From Azorhizobium sp965227945 (lineage in GTDB: Bacteria > Pseudomonadota > Alphaproteobacteria > Rhizobiales > Xanthobacteraceae), in assembly GCA_965227945.1 (NCBI GenBank), contig CBDDGQ010000005.1, forward strand, positions 1,178,001 to 1,242,000: a stretch of 64,000 nt of DNA, read 5' to 3'. The notes below the pieces were generated by a model. It had not been told where the DNA came from and searched no databases. It worked only from the letters and a program-made list of their open reading frames with translations. Below, piece after piece: positions 43,659 through 52,133 of the stretch (position 1 is the stretch's first letter; each line of letters opens with the position of its first letter). Both the position numbers and the translations under genes were made by a program.

Positions 43659-45065
43659 TCACTTGCCCAGCCCGGCCATGCGCGGCAGCCACAGGGTGAG
43701 TTCGGGGATGTAGGTGATGGCCATCAGCGCCAGCATCAGCGGCACCAGCCACGGCAGGATGGCCATGGTGGTGCGCTCCACCGAGAGCTTGGCCACCCGC
43801 GCCAGCACGAACAGCACCATGCCCAAGGGCGGGTGCAGCAGCCCGATCATCAGATTGAGCGTCATCACCAGCCCGAAATGAATCGGGTCGATGCCCAGCT
43901 TCAGCACGATGGGCAGCAGGATCGGCACCAGGATGGTGATGGCGGCGATGGTGTCGATGAAGCAGCCCACGAACAGGATCAGCAGGTTCGCCAGCGCCAG
44001 GAACACCCACTTGTTCTGGGTCAGGCTCAGAATCCCGTCGGAGAGCGCCTGCGCCGCCTGACTGGCGGTGAGCAGCCAGGCGAAGATGGACGCCGCGGTG
44101 ACGATGAACAGCACCGAAGCCGTGGTCTCGATGGTGTCGAAGGTGGCCTTGGCGAGCGCCTTGAGCGTCATGGAGCGATAGCGCACTAGCCCCAGGAACA
44201 GCGACCAGATCACCGCCGCCACCGCCGCCTCCGTGGGCGTGAACCAGCCCAGCGTCATGCCGCCGATGAGGATCACCGGCGCCATCAGGGCCATGACGGC
44301 GGAAAAGTCGAAATACCAGTCCGCCGCCAGCAGCACCGCCAGCGAGATCAGCACCGCCGCGTTCAGCGAAAGGCCCAGGGCGACGGCCAGGTAGACGGCG
44401 AGAGGAAACAGCGCCACCACGCCCACTTCCAGCGCCGCGCCGCCCAGCTTGCGCCAGGAGAATTTGGCATCGCTTCCCCAGCCATTGCGATGGGCGAAGA
44501 AGGCCACGGTGGCCATCATCAGCAGCGTCATCACCGCGCCGGGCACCACCCCGCCCAGGAACAGCGCGCCGATGGAGACATTGGCCAGCATGCCGTAGAT
44601 GACGAAGGGCAGGGAAGGCGGGATAATCGGCCCCAAGGTGGCCGAGGCGGCGGTGACGCCGACCGAAAACTCGGTGGAATAGCCATGGTCCTTCATGGCC
44701 TTGATCTCGATGGTGCCGAGCCCGGCGGCGTCCGCGATGGCGGTGCCGGACATGCCGGAGAAGATCACCGAGCCGATGATGTTCACATGCCCCAGCCCGC
44801 CGCGCATCCACCCCACCAGGGCCACCGCGAAGGCATAGATGCGCCCGGTGACGCCGGCGATGTTCATGAGATTGCCGGCGAGGATGAAGAAGGGCACCGC
44901 CAGCAGCGGGAAGCTCTCCACCCCGGCGATCATCCGTTGGGCCATCACCACATCCGGCACCGTGCCGGAGACGAGAATATAAAGCAGCGAGGCGCCGGCC
45001 ATGGAAATGGCCACCGGCACGCCGCAGATCATCAGGCCGAGGAAGCCACCCAGCAGCAGCCACAT
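43659..45065 (-). CDS. dctM: TRAP transporter large permease (DctM type)
   Basis: 468-residue integral membrane protein of the DctM/IT superfamily, about 12 segments. Typical features are GVPVAISMAGASLLYIL near the N-terminus, GVTAASATLGPIIPPSLPFVIYGMLANVSIGALFLGG and SGMSGTAIADAAGLGTIEIKAM. It couples Na+ entry to uptake of organic acids delivered by the DctP protein. Starts 3 bp after the DctQ stop. Confidence 0.93.
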   Translation of the reverse strand: MWLLLGGFLGLMICGVPVAISMAGASLLYILVSGTVPDVVMAQRMIAGVESFPLLAVPFFILAGNLMNIAGVTGRIYAFAVALVGWMRGGLGHVNIIGSVIFSGMSGTAIADAAGLGTIEIKAMKDHGYSTEFSVGVTAASATLGPIIPPSLPFVIYGMLANVSIGALFLGGVVPGAVMTLLMMATVAFFAHRNGWGSDAKFSWRKLGGAALEVGVVALFPLAVYLAVALGLSLNAAVLISLAVLLAADWYFDFSAVMALMAPVILIGGMTLGWFTPTEAAVAAVIWSLFLGLVRYRSMTLKALAKATFDTIETTASVLFIVTAASIFAWLLTASQAAQALSDGILSLTQNKWVFLALANLLILFVGCFIDTIAAITILVPILLPIVLKLGIDPIHFGLVMTLNLMIGLLHPPLGMVLFVLARVAKLSVERTTMAILPWLVPLMLALMAITYIPELTLWLPRMAGLGK

Positions 45066-45068
45066 GGC

Positions 45069-45638
45069 TCAGGCCTCCGTGCCGTCGAACGCTTCGGGGC
45101 GTTCCAGCGGGCTGTAGCCGCGTTTCAGATTGGCCCACGCCACCTGCAGCGAGCGCAGCAGCATCAGCACGAAGGCGGCGAAGACCACCCAATAGACCAT
45201 CCCCTTGGAGGCCTGGATCATTACCATGGGCTCGTCGCCCACCAGCCCGATGTAGCGCCACAGCAGCCAGCAGGCATACGCGAAGAAGGCCACCTGCACC
45301 GCGTCCACCGCCGTGGACAGCACGCGGGCGGCCGGGGCGGGGAGGAAGCGATAGATCAGGTCCACCTGGATGTGCCGCGACAGCCGCACGCACATGGAGG
45401 AGCCGAGGAACACCACGCAGACCAAGGTGTAGCTGGCCAGTTCCTCGGTCCAGCTATAGCTGTCGTTCAGCACGTAGCGGGTGAAGAACTGGGTGAAGAC
45501 CAGCCCCGCCATGACCCAGAACAGGATCAGCGTGATCCAGTCTTCCGGGGCATAGACGGACAGGTCCACCGGGACCTCCTGCTCGAAGGTCTGGGCGAGT
45601 TCCTCGCCGGTAACGCGGGTATGGACTTCAGCGGTCAT
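45069..45638 (-). CDS. dctQ: TRAP transporter small permease (DctQ type)
   Basis: 189 residues with four membrane segments after a 35-residue cytoplasmic N-terminus. Family motifs: FTQFFTRYVLNDSYSWTEELASYTLVCVVFLGSSMCVRLSRHIQVDLIYRFLP. The ATG at 45638 is used; an in-frame TTG six codons upstream is possible. It is separated from the binding-protein gene by 184 bp that contains GC-rich hairpins, probably reducing transcript for the permease genes relative to DctP. Confidence 0.9.
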   Translation of the reverse strand: MTAEVHTRVTGEELAQTFEQEVPVDLSVYAPEDWITLILFWVMAGLVFTQFFTRYVLNDSYSWTEELASYTLVCVVFLGSSMCVRLSRHIQVDLIYRFLPAPAARVLSTAVDAVQVAFFAYACWLLWRYIGLVGDEPMVMIQASKGMVYWVVFAAFVLMLLRSLQVAWANLKRGYSPLERPEAFDGTEA

Positions 45639-45822
45639 GACAGTTCCGAAGGACAATGGATGGCAGCCCGCAGCCGCGCGACCCCGGCGGCGGACTGGGC
45701 TCCGCGGCGATCAGGGGGCCGGACGGGTGCAGGCATCCCGGATGGACGGGGACGCCCCGGCCATGACGGATCATGGGGTCGATGCAATCATAGGAGCGAT
45801 ACATCGGAGACCGCAGGCGGCC

Positions 45823-46833
45823 TCACATGTTGCTTTTCAGCGCCTGGATGCGGTCCCAATCCGCCTTGCGATAGCCGAAGCTCTCGAAGGTGATGGTCTT
45901 CATCACCGTGTCGCGGAAGTCGTCGGTGTTGACCTCGACGATGGTCAGGCCCTTGTCCTTGAACAAAGCGAGAAGTTCCTTCTCCCGCGCAGCCACTTCC
46001 GCGCTGGCCTTGGCGGCGGCTTCCTGGGCCACATCGATGAAGATCTGGCGGTCCTCCGGCGACAGCTTGGCCCACAGCGAGGGCGACAGCACCGTGTTGA
46101 GATGATCCACGATGTGGCCGGTGAGGATGATGTTCTTCTGCACCTCGTAGAACTTCTTCGCCTCGATGGTGGTCAGCGGGTTCTCCTGGGCATCCACGGT
46201 GCCGTTCTGGAGCGCCAGATAGACTTCGGCAAAGGCGATGGGGGCGATGTTGGCGCCGCAGGCCTTGGGCATGGCGAGATAGGCGGGGGCATCCGGCACG
46301 CGGATCTTCAGGCCCTTCATCTCGGCGCAGGTCTTGAACAGCTTGTTGGAGGTGCTCTGGCGCACGCCATAATAGGTCACGGCGACGATGTGGTTGCCGG
46401 TCTTGTCTTCATAGCCCTTGGCGAGATCCTTGAAGACATCGCTCTTGGCATAGGCCAGCAGATGCTGGGCATCGCGGAAGGTATAGGGATAATAGGTCAC
46501 GCCGATGGGCGGATAGGCTTTGCCGGCGAAGCTGGAGCCGGAAATGATCATGTCCACGGTGCCGAGCGTCAGCGCCTGATTGATGTCACTCTCCTTGCCC
46601 AGTTGCGAGGAGGGATAGACATCGATCTGGTAGCGGCCATTGGTGCGCTTGGCGATTTCGGCGGCGGCCCACACCGAGGCGGTGTGGAACGGCTCGGCGG
46701 GCTCATAGACATGGGCCCATTTCAGCTTGGTCTGGGCCGCGGCGGGGCCGGCGGACAGGCCCGCCAGCGGGCTGAGCGCAACGGCGGACGCAAGCACGAG
46801 CGCGGCCGAAAGGCCGCGGGACATCAAGGACAT
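45823..46833 (-). CDS. dctP: TRAP transporter substrate-binding protein (DctP type)
   Basis: 336 residues. Signal peptide at 1-33 (LSAALVLASAVALSPLAGLSAGPAAAQ). Mature motifs KLKWAHVYEPAEPFHTASVW, YPSSQLGKESDINQALTLGTVDM and GLKIRVPDAPAYLAM, the last carrying the Arg that binds the substrate carboxylate. QNGTVDAQENPLTTIEAKKFYEVQKN is a standard DctP segment. The ligand is an organic acid of unknown identity. The gene leads the TRAP operon and lies below a perfect 28-bp inverted repeat. Confidence 0.93.
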   Translation of the reverse strand: MSLMSRGLSAALVLASAVALSPLAGLSAGPAAAQTKLKWAHVYEPAEPFHTASVWAAAEIAKRTNGRYQIDVYPSSQLGKESDINQALTLGTVDMIISGSSFAGKAYPPIGVTYYPYTFRDAQHLLAYAKSDVFKDLAKGYEDKTGNHIVAVTYYGVRQSTSNKLFKTCAEMKGLKIRVPDAPAYLAMPKACGANIAPIAFAEVYLALQNGTVDAQENPLTTIEAKKFYEVQKNIILTGHIVDHLNTVLSPSLWAKLSPEDRQIFIDVAQEAAAKASAEVAAREKELLALFKDKGLTIVEVNTDDFRDTVMKTITFESFGYRKADWDRIQALKSNM

Positions 46834-46884
46834 GGGCTTCCTCCAGCATAAGCGGATCCGACCTTTTTGGCCGGTTAAATCGTT

Positions 46885-46912
46885 TTGATCGGCAGTTGGC
46901 GCTGCCGATCAA
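46885..46912. promoter_or_regulatory. operator-like inverted repeat TTGATCGGCAG-N6-CTGCCGATCAA
   Basis: Perfect 11-bp arms, 52-79 bp upstream of dctP. It is the most likely binding site for a substrate-responsive repressor or activator of the TRAP operon; no regulator gene is adjacent to identify it. Confidence 0.6.
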
Positions 46913-46955
46913 GGACCGGTGCCATGCTAGTATGCGGACAGAACTCGGCAAGGGG

Positions 46956-46989
46956 CGCCGGACGATTTTGTCCGTGCCCGGCGTTTTTT
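46956..46989 (+). terminator. intrinsic-terminator-like hairpin with T6 on the plus strand
   Basis: CGCCGG (46956-46961) pairs with CCGGCG (46978-46983), with an inner GGAC/GTCC pairing, followed by six T residues (46984-46989). No plus-strand gene precedes it; the flanking dctP and VOC genes both run leftward. It may end a short untranslated RNA, or be a relic. Confidence 0.45.
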
Positions 46990-46997
46990 CTTGGGCG

Positions 46998-47366
46998 TCA
47001 CCCTCCCGGACAGAAAATCCGCAGACGATGGCCGTCCGGATCGGCGGCGACGAAGGTGTGGCCGAAGTCCAGATCCACCGGCGGCTGCAGAATTGTCAGG
47101 CCGCGATCGCGCCAGTCCGCGTGACGGGCGTCCACCTCGGCCGGGGTGTCCACCGCAAAGCACAGTTCGCCGCCGCCGCCGGTGAGCTGCGCGGCCGGCT
47201 CCACCGTGTGGCGGGACCACAGGCCCAGCTTCACGCCGCCGTCGAGGATGAACAAGGCAAAGGTGGGCGAGGTCTCCACCGGCGGACGGCCCAGCAGCGC
47301 GCCATAGAAGGCGGCGCTGGCCTCGGGGCGGTCCACATACAGCAGAAGATAGACATTGGACGACAT
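46998..47366 (-). CDS. VOC family protein (glyoxalase/bleomycin-resistance type)
   Basis: 122 residues, one vicinal-oxygen-chelate domain with paired beta-alpha-beta-beta-beta units: NVYLLLYVDRPEASAAFYGALLG at the N-terminus and GHTFVAADPDGHRLRIFCPG at the C-terminus. The ATG at 47366 has GGAG 7 nt upstream; starts at 47378/47381 are weaker. Genes of this type are commonly placed next to a YafY/WYL regulator, as here (46 bp apart, same direction). Substrate unknown. Confidence 0.87.
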   Translation of the reverse strand: MSSNVYLLLYVDRPEASAAFYGALLGRPPVETSPTFALFILDGGVKLGLWSRHTVEPAAQLTGGGGELCFAVDTPAEVDARHADWRDRGLTILQPPVDLDFGHTFVAADPDGHRLRIFCPGG

Positions 47367-47412
47367 GGCGAGCTCCATCACTGAGGATGGCGCACGCTAG
47401 GCGGGGGCGGTG

Positions 47413-48141
47413 TCAGTTTCCGTCAGCAGCCTTCGGCGCGGCGGTCATCTGCTCCTGCCTCCAGGCCTTCAGCAGCGCCTGCCGGCGGCGCGGATAGCGC
47501 TCCGGGGTCACCGCCAAGGCGGCGATCCGGTCGGTGCGGAAGCTGCGGAAGTCGTCCCGCAGTTCACACCACGCCACCACCACCCGCACCTCCTCGAAGA
47601 AGGCCAACGCAAACGGCCAGATCCGCCGCTGGGTGATTCCGCCGTTGCCATCGGCATAAGTGATGGCGAGCTTGTGCTCGCGGCGGATGGCGTCGCGAAT
47701 CACGGCGGCATCGGCGCTCTCCGCCGGCTGCGGTGTGCCTGGCCCCACCAGCAGGGCAGAGGCCTCCAGATCCTCCTGCAAGGCCGCCGGCAGCACGGCG
47801 GCGATCTTCACCAAGGCGCTGGCGGCAGCCATGCCCAGTTGCGCATCGCCGCGGCGCGCCACCCAGCGCGAGCCCAGCACCAGCGCTTCGATCTCCTCCA
47901 CCGAGAACATCAAGGGCGGCAAGGTGAAGCCGGGCTTCAGCACATAGCCGAGGCCGGCTTCGCCCTCGATCATCGCCCCCTGCGCCTGCAAGCTGGCGAT
48001 GTCGCGATAGAGGGTGCGCAGGCTGATGCCCAGATCCGCCGCAAGCTGGCGGCCGGCCACCGGCTGGCGATGAGCCCGCAGGGATTGCAGAAGCGCCAGC
48101 AGACGTTCGGAGCGGGACACGGCAGCGCCTTTTCCCCGCAT
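47413..48141 (-). CDS. YafY-family transcriptional regulator (HTH-11 and WYL domains)
   Basis: 242 residues. The N-terminal winged helix (RSERLLALLQSLRAHRQPVAGRQLAADLGISLRTLYRDIASLQAQGAMIEGEAGLGYVL) is HTH-11 type. The C-terminal half (about 140-225) is a WYL domain (HKLAITYADGNGGITQRRIWPFALAFFEEVRVVVAWCELRDDFRSFRTDRIAAL). WYL domains sense small ligands or nucleic acid. The ATG at 48141 is taken; GTG at SRSERL is an alternative. Same direction as, and directly upstream of, the VOC gene. Confidence 0.9.
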   Translation of the reverse strand: MRGKGAAVSRSERLLALLQSLRAHRQPVAGRQLAADLGISLRTLYRDIASLQAQGAMIEGEAGLGYVLKPGFTLPPLMFSVEEIEALVLGSRWVARRGDAQLGMAAASALVKIAAVLPAALQEDLEASALLVGPGTPQPAESADAAVIRDAIRREHKLAITYADGNGGITQRRIWPFALAFFEEVRVVVAWCELRDDFRSFRTDRIAALAVTPERYPRRRQALLKAWRQEQMTAAPKAADGN

Positions 48142-48209
48142 CAGGCGGGGCAACTTCGTCGGGACCGCCGACCTTGCAGCGCCGGTGCCGCCAGATCAAA
48201 CCCTGCCGC

Positions 48210-49286
48210 TTAGTCGTCCAGCCACAGCCGGTTCACATGGCCCATCTTGCGGCCGGGCCGGGCCTCATCCTTGCCGTAGAGATGCAGATGGGCGCCGGGC
48301 TCCGCCAGCAGCCGCAGCCAGCAGTCCGCATCGGCGCCAATCAGATTGGTCATCTCGACCCGGCCGAGCCGACGCGGATCGCCCAGCGGCCAGCCGGCGA
48401 TCGCCCGCACATGCTGCTCGAACTGTGAGGTCACTGCCCCGTCCATGGTCCAATGCCCGGAATTGTGGACGCGGGGGGCGATCTCGTTGACCAGGATGCC
48501 GTCGCGGCCGCCGGCGGAGACGACGAACAACTCCACCGCCATCACCCCCACATAGTCCAGCGCCGAGGCGATCCGGCAGGCGATGGCCCGGGCGTCCCGC
48601 GCCGCTTCCGGCTGCAGCGCGGCCGGCACCGTGGACAGGTGCAGGATGTGGTCGCGATGGACGTTCTCGGTCACGTCATAGGCGGCGAAGGCATCGTCCG
48701 GGCGGCGCGCGCCGACCACGGACACCTCGCGCAGGAAGGGGATGAACCCCTCCAATATGGCCGGCTGGGCGCCGATGGTGGCCCAGGCGGCGGCGAGATC
48801 ATCGCCGGGACGGATCGTCACTTGGCCCTTGCCGTCATAGCCGAAGCGGCGGGTCTTCAGGACCGCCGGCAGGCCAAGGTCGGCCACAGCGGCGGTCAGG
48901 CTGTCGAGATCGTCCACGGCGGCGAACGGCGCCGTCTGGATCCCGAGATCCCGCACGAAGCTCTTTTCCGCCAGCCGGTCCTGCGTGATCGCCAGCGCCT
49001 TGGCGCCGGGGTGCAGGGGCACCCGCGCGGCGAGGCGCTCGGCGGTCGCCAGCGGCACATTCTCGAATTCGTAGGTGACCACGTCCACCTGGGCGGCGAA
49101 GCGGTCCAGCGCCTCCGCATCGTCATAGGCGGCACAGATATGGCTGTCACTCACCTGAAAGGCGGGGCTGTCCTTGTCAGGGCACAGGATGCAGGTCTTC
49201 AGGCCCAATTGGGCGGCCGCCAGCGCGATCATGCGCCCCAGCTGCCCGCCGCCGAGGATGCCGATGGTCGAACCAGGGGTGAGCAT
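48210..49286 (-). CDS. purK: N5-carboxyaminoimidazole ribonucleotide synthase
   Basis: 358-residue ATP-grasp enzyme of purine synthesis that carboxylates aminoimidazole ribonucleotide. Motifs: GSTIGILGGGQLGRMIALAAAQLG, VVTYEFENVPLATAERLA, PAVLKTRRFGYDGKGQV and NEIAPRVHNSGHWTMDGAVTSQFEQHVRAIAGWPLG. Length and motifs are complete. Follows purE by 2 bp in one operon. Confidence 0.96.
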   Translation of the reverse strand: MLTPGSTIGILGGGQLGRMIALAAAQLGLKTCILCPDKDSPAFQVSDSHICAAYDDAEALDRFAAQVDVVTYEFENVPLATAERLAARVPLHPGAKALAITQDRLAEKSFVRDLGIQTAPFAAVDDLDSLTAAVADLGLPAVLKTRRFGYDGKGQVTIRPGDDLAAAWATIGAQPAILEGFIPFLREVSVVGARRPDDAFAAYDVTENVHRDHILHLSTVPAALQPEAARDARAIACRIASALDYVGVMAVELFVVSAGGRDGILVNEIAPRVHNSGHWTMDGAVTSQFEQHVRAIAGWPLGDPRRLGRVEMTNLIGADADCWLRLLAEPGAHLHLYGKDEARPGRKMGHVNRLWLDD

Positions 49287-49288
49287 GG

Positions 49289-49780
49289 TCAGGAGGGTCG
49301 CTCCGCTACGCTCTCGGTGCGTGCCGCGCGCCAGGCGTCCAGTCGCTCCGCCAACTCCGGATCGGACAAGGCCAGCACGGCGGCCGCCAGCAGCGCTGCA
49401 TTGATGGCGCCGGGCTTGCCGATGGCGAGCGTCCCGACCGGAATGCCCGCCGGCATCTGGACGATGGAGTGCAGGCTATCCACGCCGCGGAGCGCTTTGG
49501 ACTCCACCGGCACGCCGAACACCGGCAGCGGCGTCAGCGCCGCCACCATGCCGGGCAGGTGGGCCGCGCCACCGGCGCCGGCGATGATGACCTGGAAGCC
49601 CTCCGCCTTGGCGCCCTTGGCGAACGCCACCATGCGGTCCGGCGTGCGATGGGCCGAGACGATGCGGGCGTCGCAGCCGACGCCGAGCGCTTCGAGAGTC
49701 TCGACAGCATGGTGCATGGTGTCCCAATCGGACTGGCTGCCCATGATGACGGCCACCGGCCGATGCCCCATTTCGCACAT
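49289..49780 (-). CDS. purE: N5-carboxyaminoimidazole ribonucleotide mutase
   Basis: 163-residue class I PurE. GSQSDWDTMHHAVETLEALGV (substrate phosphate loop), SAHRTPDRMVAFA with the catalytic His, and AGAGGAAHLPGMVAALTPLPVFGVPVESKALRGVDSLHSIVQMPAGIPVGTLAIG are intact. It precedes purK. A minus-strand TATAAA (49808-49803) 23 bp upstream could be its -10. Confidence 0.96.
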   Translation of the reverse strand: MCEMGHRPVAVIMGSQSDWDTMHHAVETLEALGVGCDARIVSAHRTPDRMVAFAKGAKAEGFQVIIAGAGGAAHLPGMVAALTPLPVFGVPVESKALRGVDSLHSIVQMPAGIPVGTLAIGKPGAINAALLAAAVLALSDPELAERLDAWRAARTESVAERPS

Positions 49781-49864
49781 CCCTGGAAAAGGAAAGCGCG
49801 GCTTTATAGGATCGGGGGGGCGGGGGCAAGGGCCTTTGGCGGCGCGGACACCGCCAGGCTGGCG

Positions 49865-50815
49865 TCAGACTGGCGGAGCCGGCGCGCGCAACGCCCGTCC
49901 GCCGCCGCCGCGGGCGATGCCGAGGCTGGGCGCATCCAGCGAATCGATCTCCTCGGCCATGACCACCCGATTGCGTCCGCCATCCTTGGCGGCATAGAGC
50001 GCCATGTCCGCGCGCTTCATCCACTCATCCACATTGTCGTCCGGGAAACGTTCCGCGACGCCGATCGAGATGGTGATGTTGAGGAACTTATTGCCGGGGA
50101 GCGCGATCGAGGTATTGGCGAATTCCCAGCGCAGGCGCTCGGCCTCCTCATAGGCATCGGCCTCGGAGACGCCGGACAGCAGAATGGCGAATTCCTCGCC
50201 GCCGATGCGGGCCGCATGGGCGGCATGGGGGGCCATCAGCTGGGCCACGGCCAGCAGCGCGAGGTCGCCGCCATCGTGGCCATAGGTGTCGTTCACGCGC
50301 TTGAAATAGTCGATGTCGAGCAGCAGCACGGAGGCGGGCGTGCGGTTGCGAATGATTTCCTCCGCCTGGGAGAAGAAGGCGCGGCGGTTGAACAGATTGG
50401 TGAGGAAGTCCCGGGTCGCCAGCCGCACCAGTTCGCGCTGGGCCTGGTTCATCCGCTCGGCGGCGCGCAGGCGCGCATAGAGCTCGGGCAGGGCCGGCGG
50501 CTTGGAAACAAAGTCGTCGGCGCCCGAATCCAGCGCTTCCACCAGATGGGCGATGTCGGTGTTCGAGGACATGGCGATGACGTAGAGCGGCCGCCCGGCA
50601 TTGGCGATCAGCCGCGCCTCCCAGCACAATTGCAGGCCGGAGACGCCGGAAATCTCGAAGCTGGTCATGAGCACGTCGACCCCGGCGCCGCTCTGCAGAT
50701 GCGCCAAGGCCTCGGCACCGTCGGCGAATGCGACGACATCATGCCCGTTGTCGTTCAGCATCTTGGTCATCAGCTTGAGGGTGACGCGGCTGGCATCCAC
50801 CAATAAAATCTGCAT
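49865..50815 (-). CDS. GGDEF diguanylate cyclase with degenerate receiver domain
   Basis: 316 residues. Residues 1-125 form a receiver domain (MQILLVDASRVTLKLMTKML, ADDFVSKP with the conserved Lys). The phospho-acceptor position reads DVLMTSFEISGVSG, with Ser where Asp is expected. Residues about 150-305 are GGDEF, with LFNRRAF, LLLDIDYFKRVNDTYGHDGGD and the active-site loop RIGGEEF. No RxxD inhibitory site precedes it. The architecture resembles one receiver of PleD. The enzyme should make c-di-GMP, but control by phosphorylation is doubtful. The ATG at 50815 is chosen because it starts the receiver fold. Confidence 0.9.
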   Translation of the reverse strand: MQILLVDASRVTLKLMTKMLNDNGHDVVAFADGAEALAHLQSGAGVDVLMTSFEISGVSGLQLCWEARLIANAGRPLYVIAMSSNTDIAHLVEALDSGADDFVSKPPALPELYARLRAAERMNQAQRELVRLATRDFLTNLFNRRAFFSQAEEIIRNRTPASVLLLDIDYFKRVNDTYGHDGGDLALLAVAQLMAPHAAHAARIGGEEFAILLSGVSEADAYEEAERLRWEFANTSIALPGNKFLNITISIGVAERFPDDNVDEWMKRADMALYAAKDGGRNRVVMAEEIDSLDAPSLGIARGGGGRALRAPAPPV

Positions 50816-50851
50816 AAGTCTCTGGCCCCTCTTGTCATAAGGACGCCTATA

Positions 50852-50897
50852 CATGCGATGGCATGTTTATCGCATGACACGAGTATGGGTGCGTCAA
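50852..50897 (-). promoter_or_regulatory. promoter TTGACG-N17-TGCGAT with CATGCGAT inverted repeat
   Basis: Minus-strand -35 TTGACG (50897-50892) and -10-like TGCGAT (50874-50869) are 17 nt apart. The perfect inverted repeat CATGCGAT-N9-ATCGCATG (50852-50876) covers the -10, a typical repressor geometry, about 40 bp before the GGDEF start. The rest of the 298-bp gap up to 51113 shows nothing else. Confidence 0.45.
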
Positions 50898-51113
50898 ATA
50901 CCGATCAAATGTGCGCGTCGGGCCAGCGGATCAGAATGATTTGGCACTGCGGCTCTTCTGGTCATAATCCGCGAGCCATTGCACAAAATCAACGCAGGAT
51001 AGTTCCAGGGTGACTGGACTTCGCTTCAATTTGGATAGGCTTATCGGAGCGGCGCGACAGGCCGATGAAGGCGGACGCCGCCGTCCACCGGGCAGGGGGC
51101 GGCGGCGACGCGC

Positions 51114-51926
51114 TCACTTCATCCAGGCCGCCGAGATGCGGGCGTAGGTGCCGTCGTTCATCCGCAGGTGCAGCCACTGGTCCACGAACGCCTTGAACAC
51201 GACATCGCCCTGCGGCAGCACGTAGGCCTTCTCGCTGAAGGTGAAGGGCTGGTCGGGATGCACGGCACACAGGCCCGGATGGCGCTGCTGCTGCAGGCGG
51301 GTCTCCACCGCATCGGTCATCATCAGATCGGCGCGCCCGGCCAGGATCTCCTCGAAGATCCGGGTATTGTCCGGATAGACCACGATCTTGGCCGCCTTCA
51401 GATTGGCGCGGGCGAAGCTCTCATTGGTGCCGCCGGGATTGACCACCGCCGTCACCTCCGGCCGGTCGATGTCGGTCAGCGTCTGGAACTTGGCCACATT
51501 CTCGCAGCGGGTGATGGGCGTCTTGCCGTCCACCAGGGTTGGGATGGAGAAGAAGGCCACCTTCTGGCGCGGCAAGGTGATGCTGACCCCGCCCATGACC
51601 ATGTCGCAGGCGCCGCCGGTGAAGTCGGCCATCAGCTTGGACCAGGTTGTGGGCACGAAGGCCACCTTCACCCCGAGCGCCGCGGCCAGATCGCCGGCGA
51701 GATCGATGTCGATGCCCTCGAACGCCCCCGTGGCCGGATCGCGATAGGTGAAGGGGCGATAGTCGCCGGTGGTGCACACCTTCAGCGTGCCCGCCTGCAT
51801 CACCTGCTCCAGCCGGCTGGGCGGCTCCGCGGCGGCAACGGGCGCGGCCGCCAGCCAGCAGCCGGCGAGGAGCGAGAGGCCGGTGGCGGAAAGACGGGCG
51901 GCGAGGCGGACGAACGGAGGGAACAT
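51114..51926 (-). CDS. family 3 solute-binding protein, cyclohexadienyl-dehydratase (PheC)-like
   Basis: 270 residues with a signal peptide (about 1-33, LLAGCWLAAAPVAAAEP). The mature sequence RLEQVMQAGTLKVCTTGDYRPFTYRDPATGAFEGIDIDLAGDLAAALGVKVAFVPTTWSKLMADF and MGGVSITLPRQKVAFFS is closest in pattern to PheC, the periplasmic cyclohexadienyl/arogenate dehydratase that shares the amino-acid-binding-protein fold. No ABC permease or ATPase gene is nearby, which supports an enzyme or orphan binding protein. The catalytic assignment needs comparison with true PheC. Confidence 0.8.
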   Translation of the reverse strand: MFPPFVRLAARLSATGLSLLAGCWLAAAPVAAAEPPSRLEQVMQAGTLKVCTTGDYRPFTYRDPATGAFEGIDIDLAGDLAAALGVKVAFVPTTWSKLMADFTGGACDMVMGGVSITLPRQKVAFFSIPTLVDGKTPITRCENVAKFQTLTDIDRPEVTAVVNPGGTNESFARANLKAAKIVVYPDNTRIFEEILAGRADLMMTDAVETRLQQQRHPGLCAVHPDQPFTFSEKAYVLPQGDVVFKAFVDQWLHLRMNDGTYARISAAWMK

Positions 51927-52104
51927 GGCGGTGATCCTGGCTTGGCGTCGCTTATGGCTTTTTGTCCAGGGCTGCACGCTAGCGCGGGCGGTCGTCCGGC
52001 GCCATGCCTCCACCCCGCGGCGCGTGTGTTTCGGCCGCGCCGCCGCACGATCGCGGGTCCCCGACGGGCCCGGACCCGGGCGGCGGTACCGGGAAACGGA
52101 AAAA

Positions 52105-52133
52105 TTGCGCGATGAGCCGAAATCAAATATAAT
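52105..52133 (+). promoter_or_regulatory. strong sigma-70-type promoter TTGCGC-N17-TATAAT
   Basis: -35 TTGCGC (52105-52110), 17-nt spacer, perfect -10 TATAAT (52128-52133), in an AT-richer patch within the 339-bp gap 51927-52265. It would transcribe the small exported protein gene (52266) and possibly the AT-rich membrane protein gene. Confidence 0.6.
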
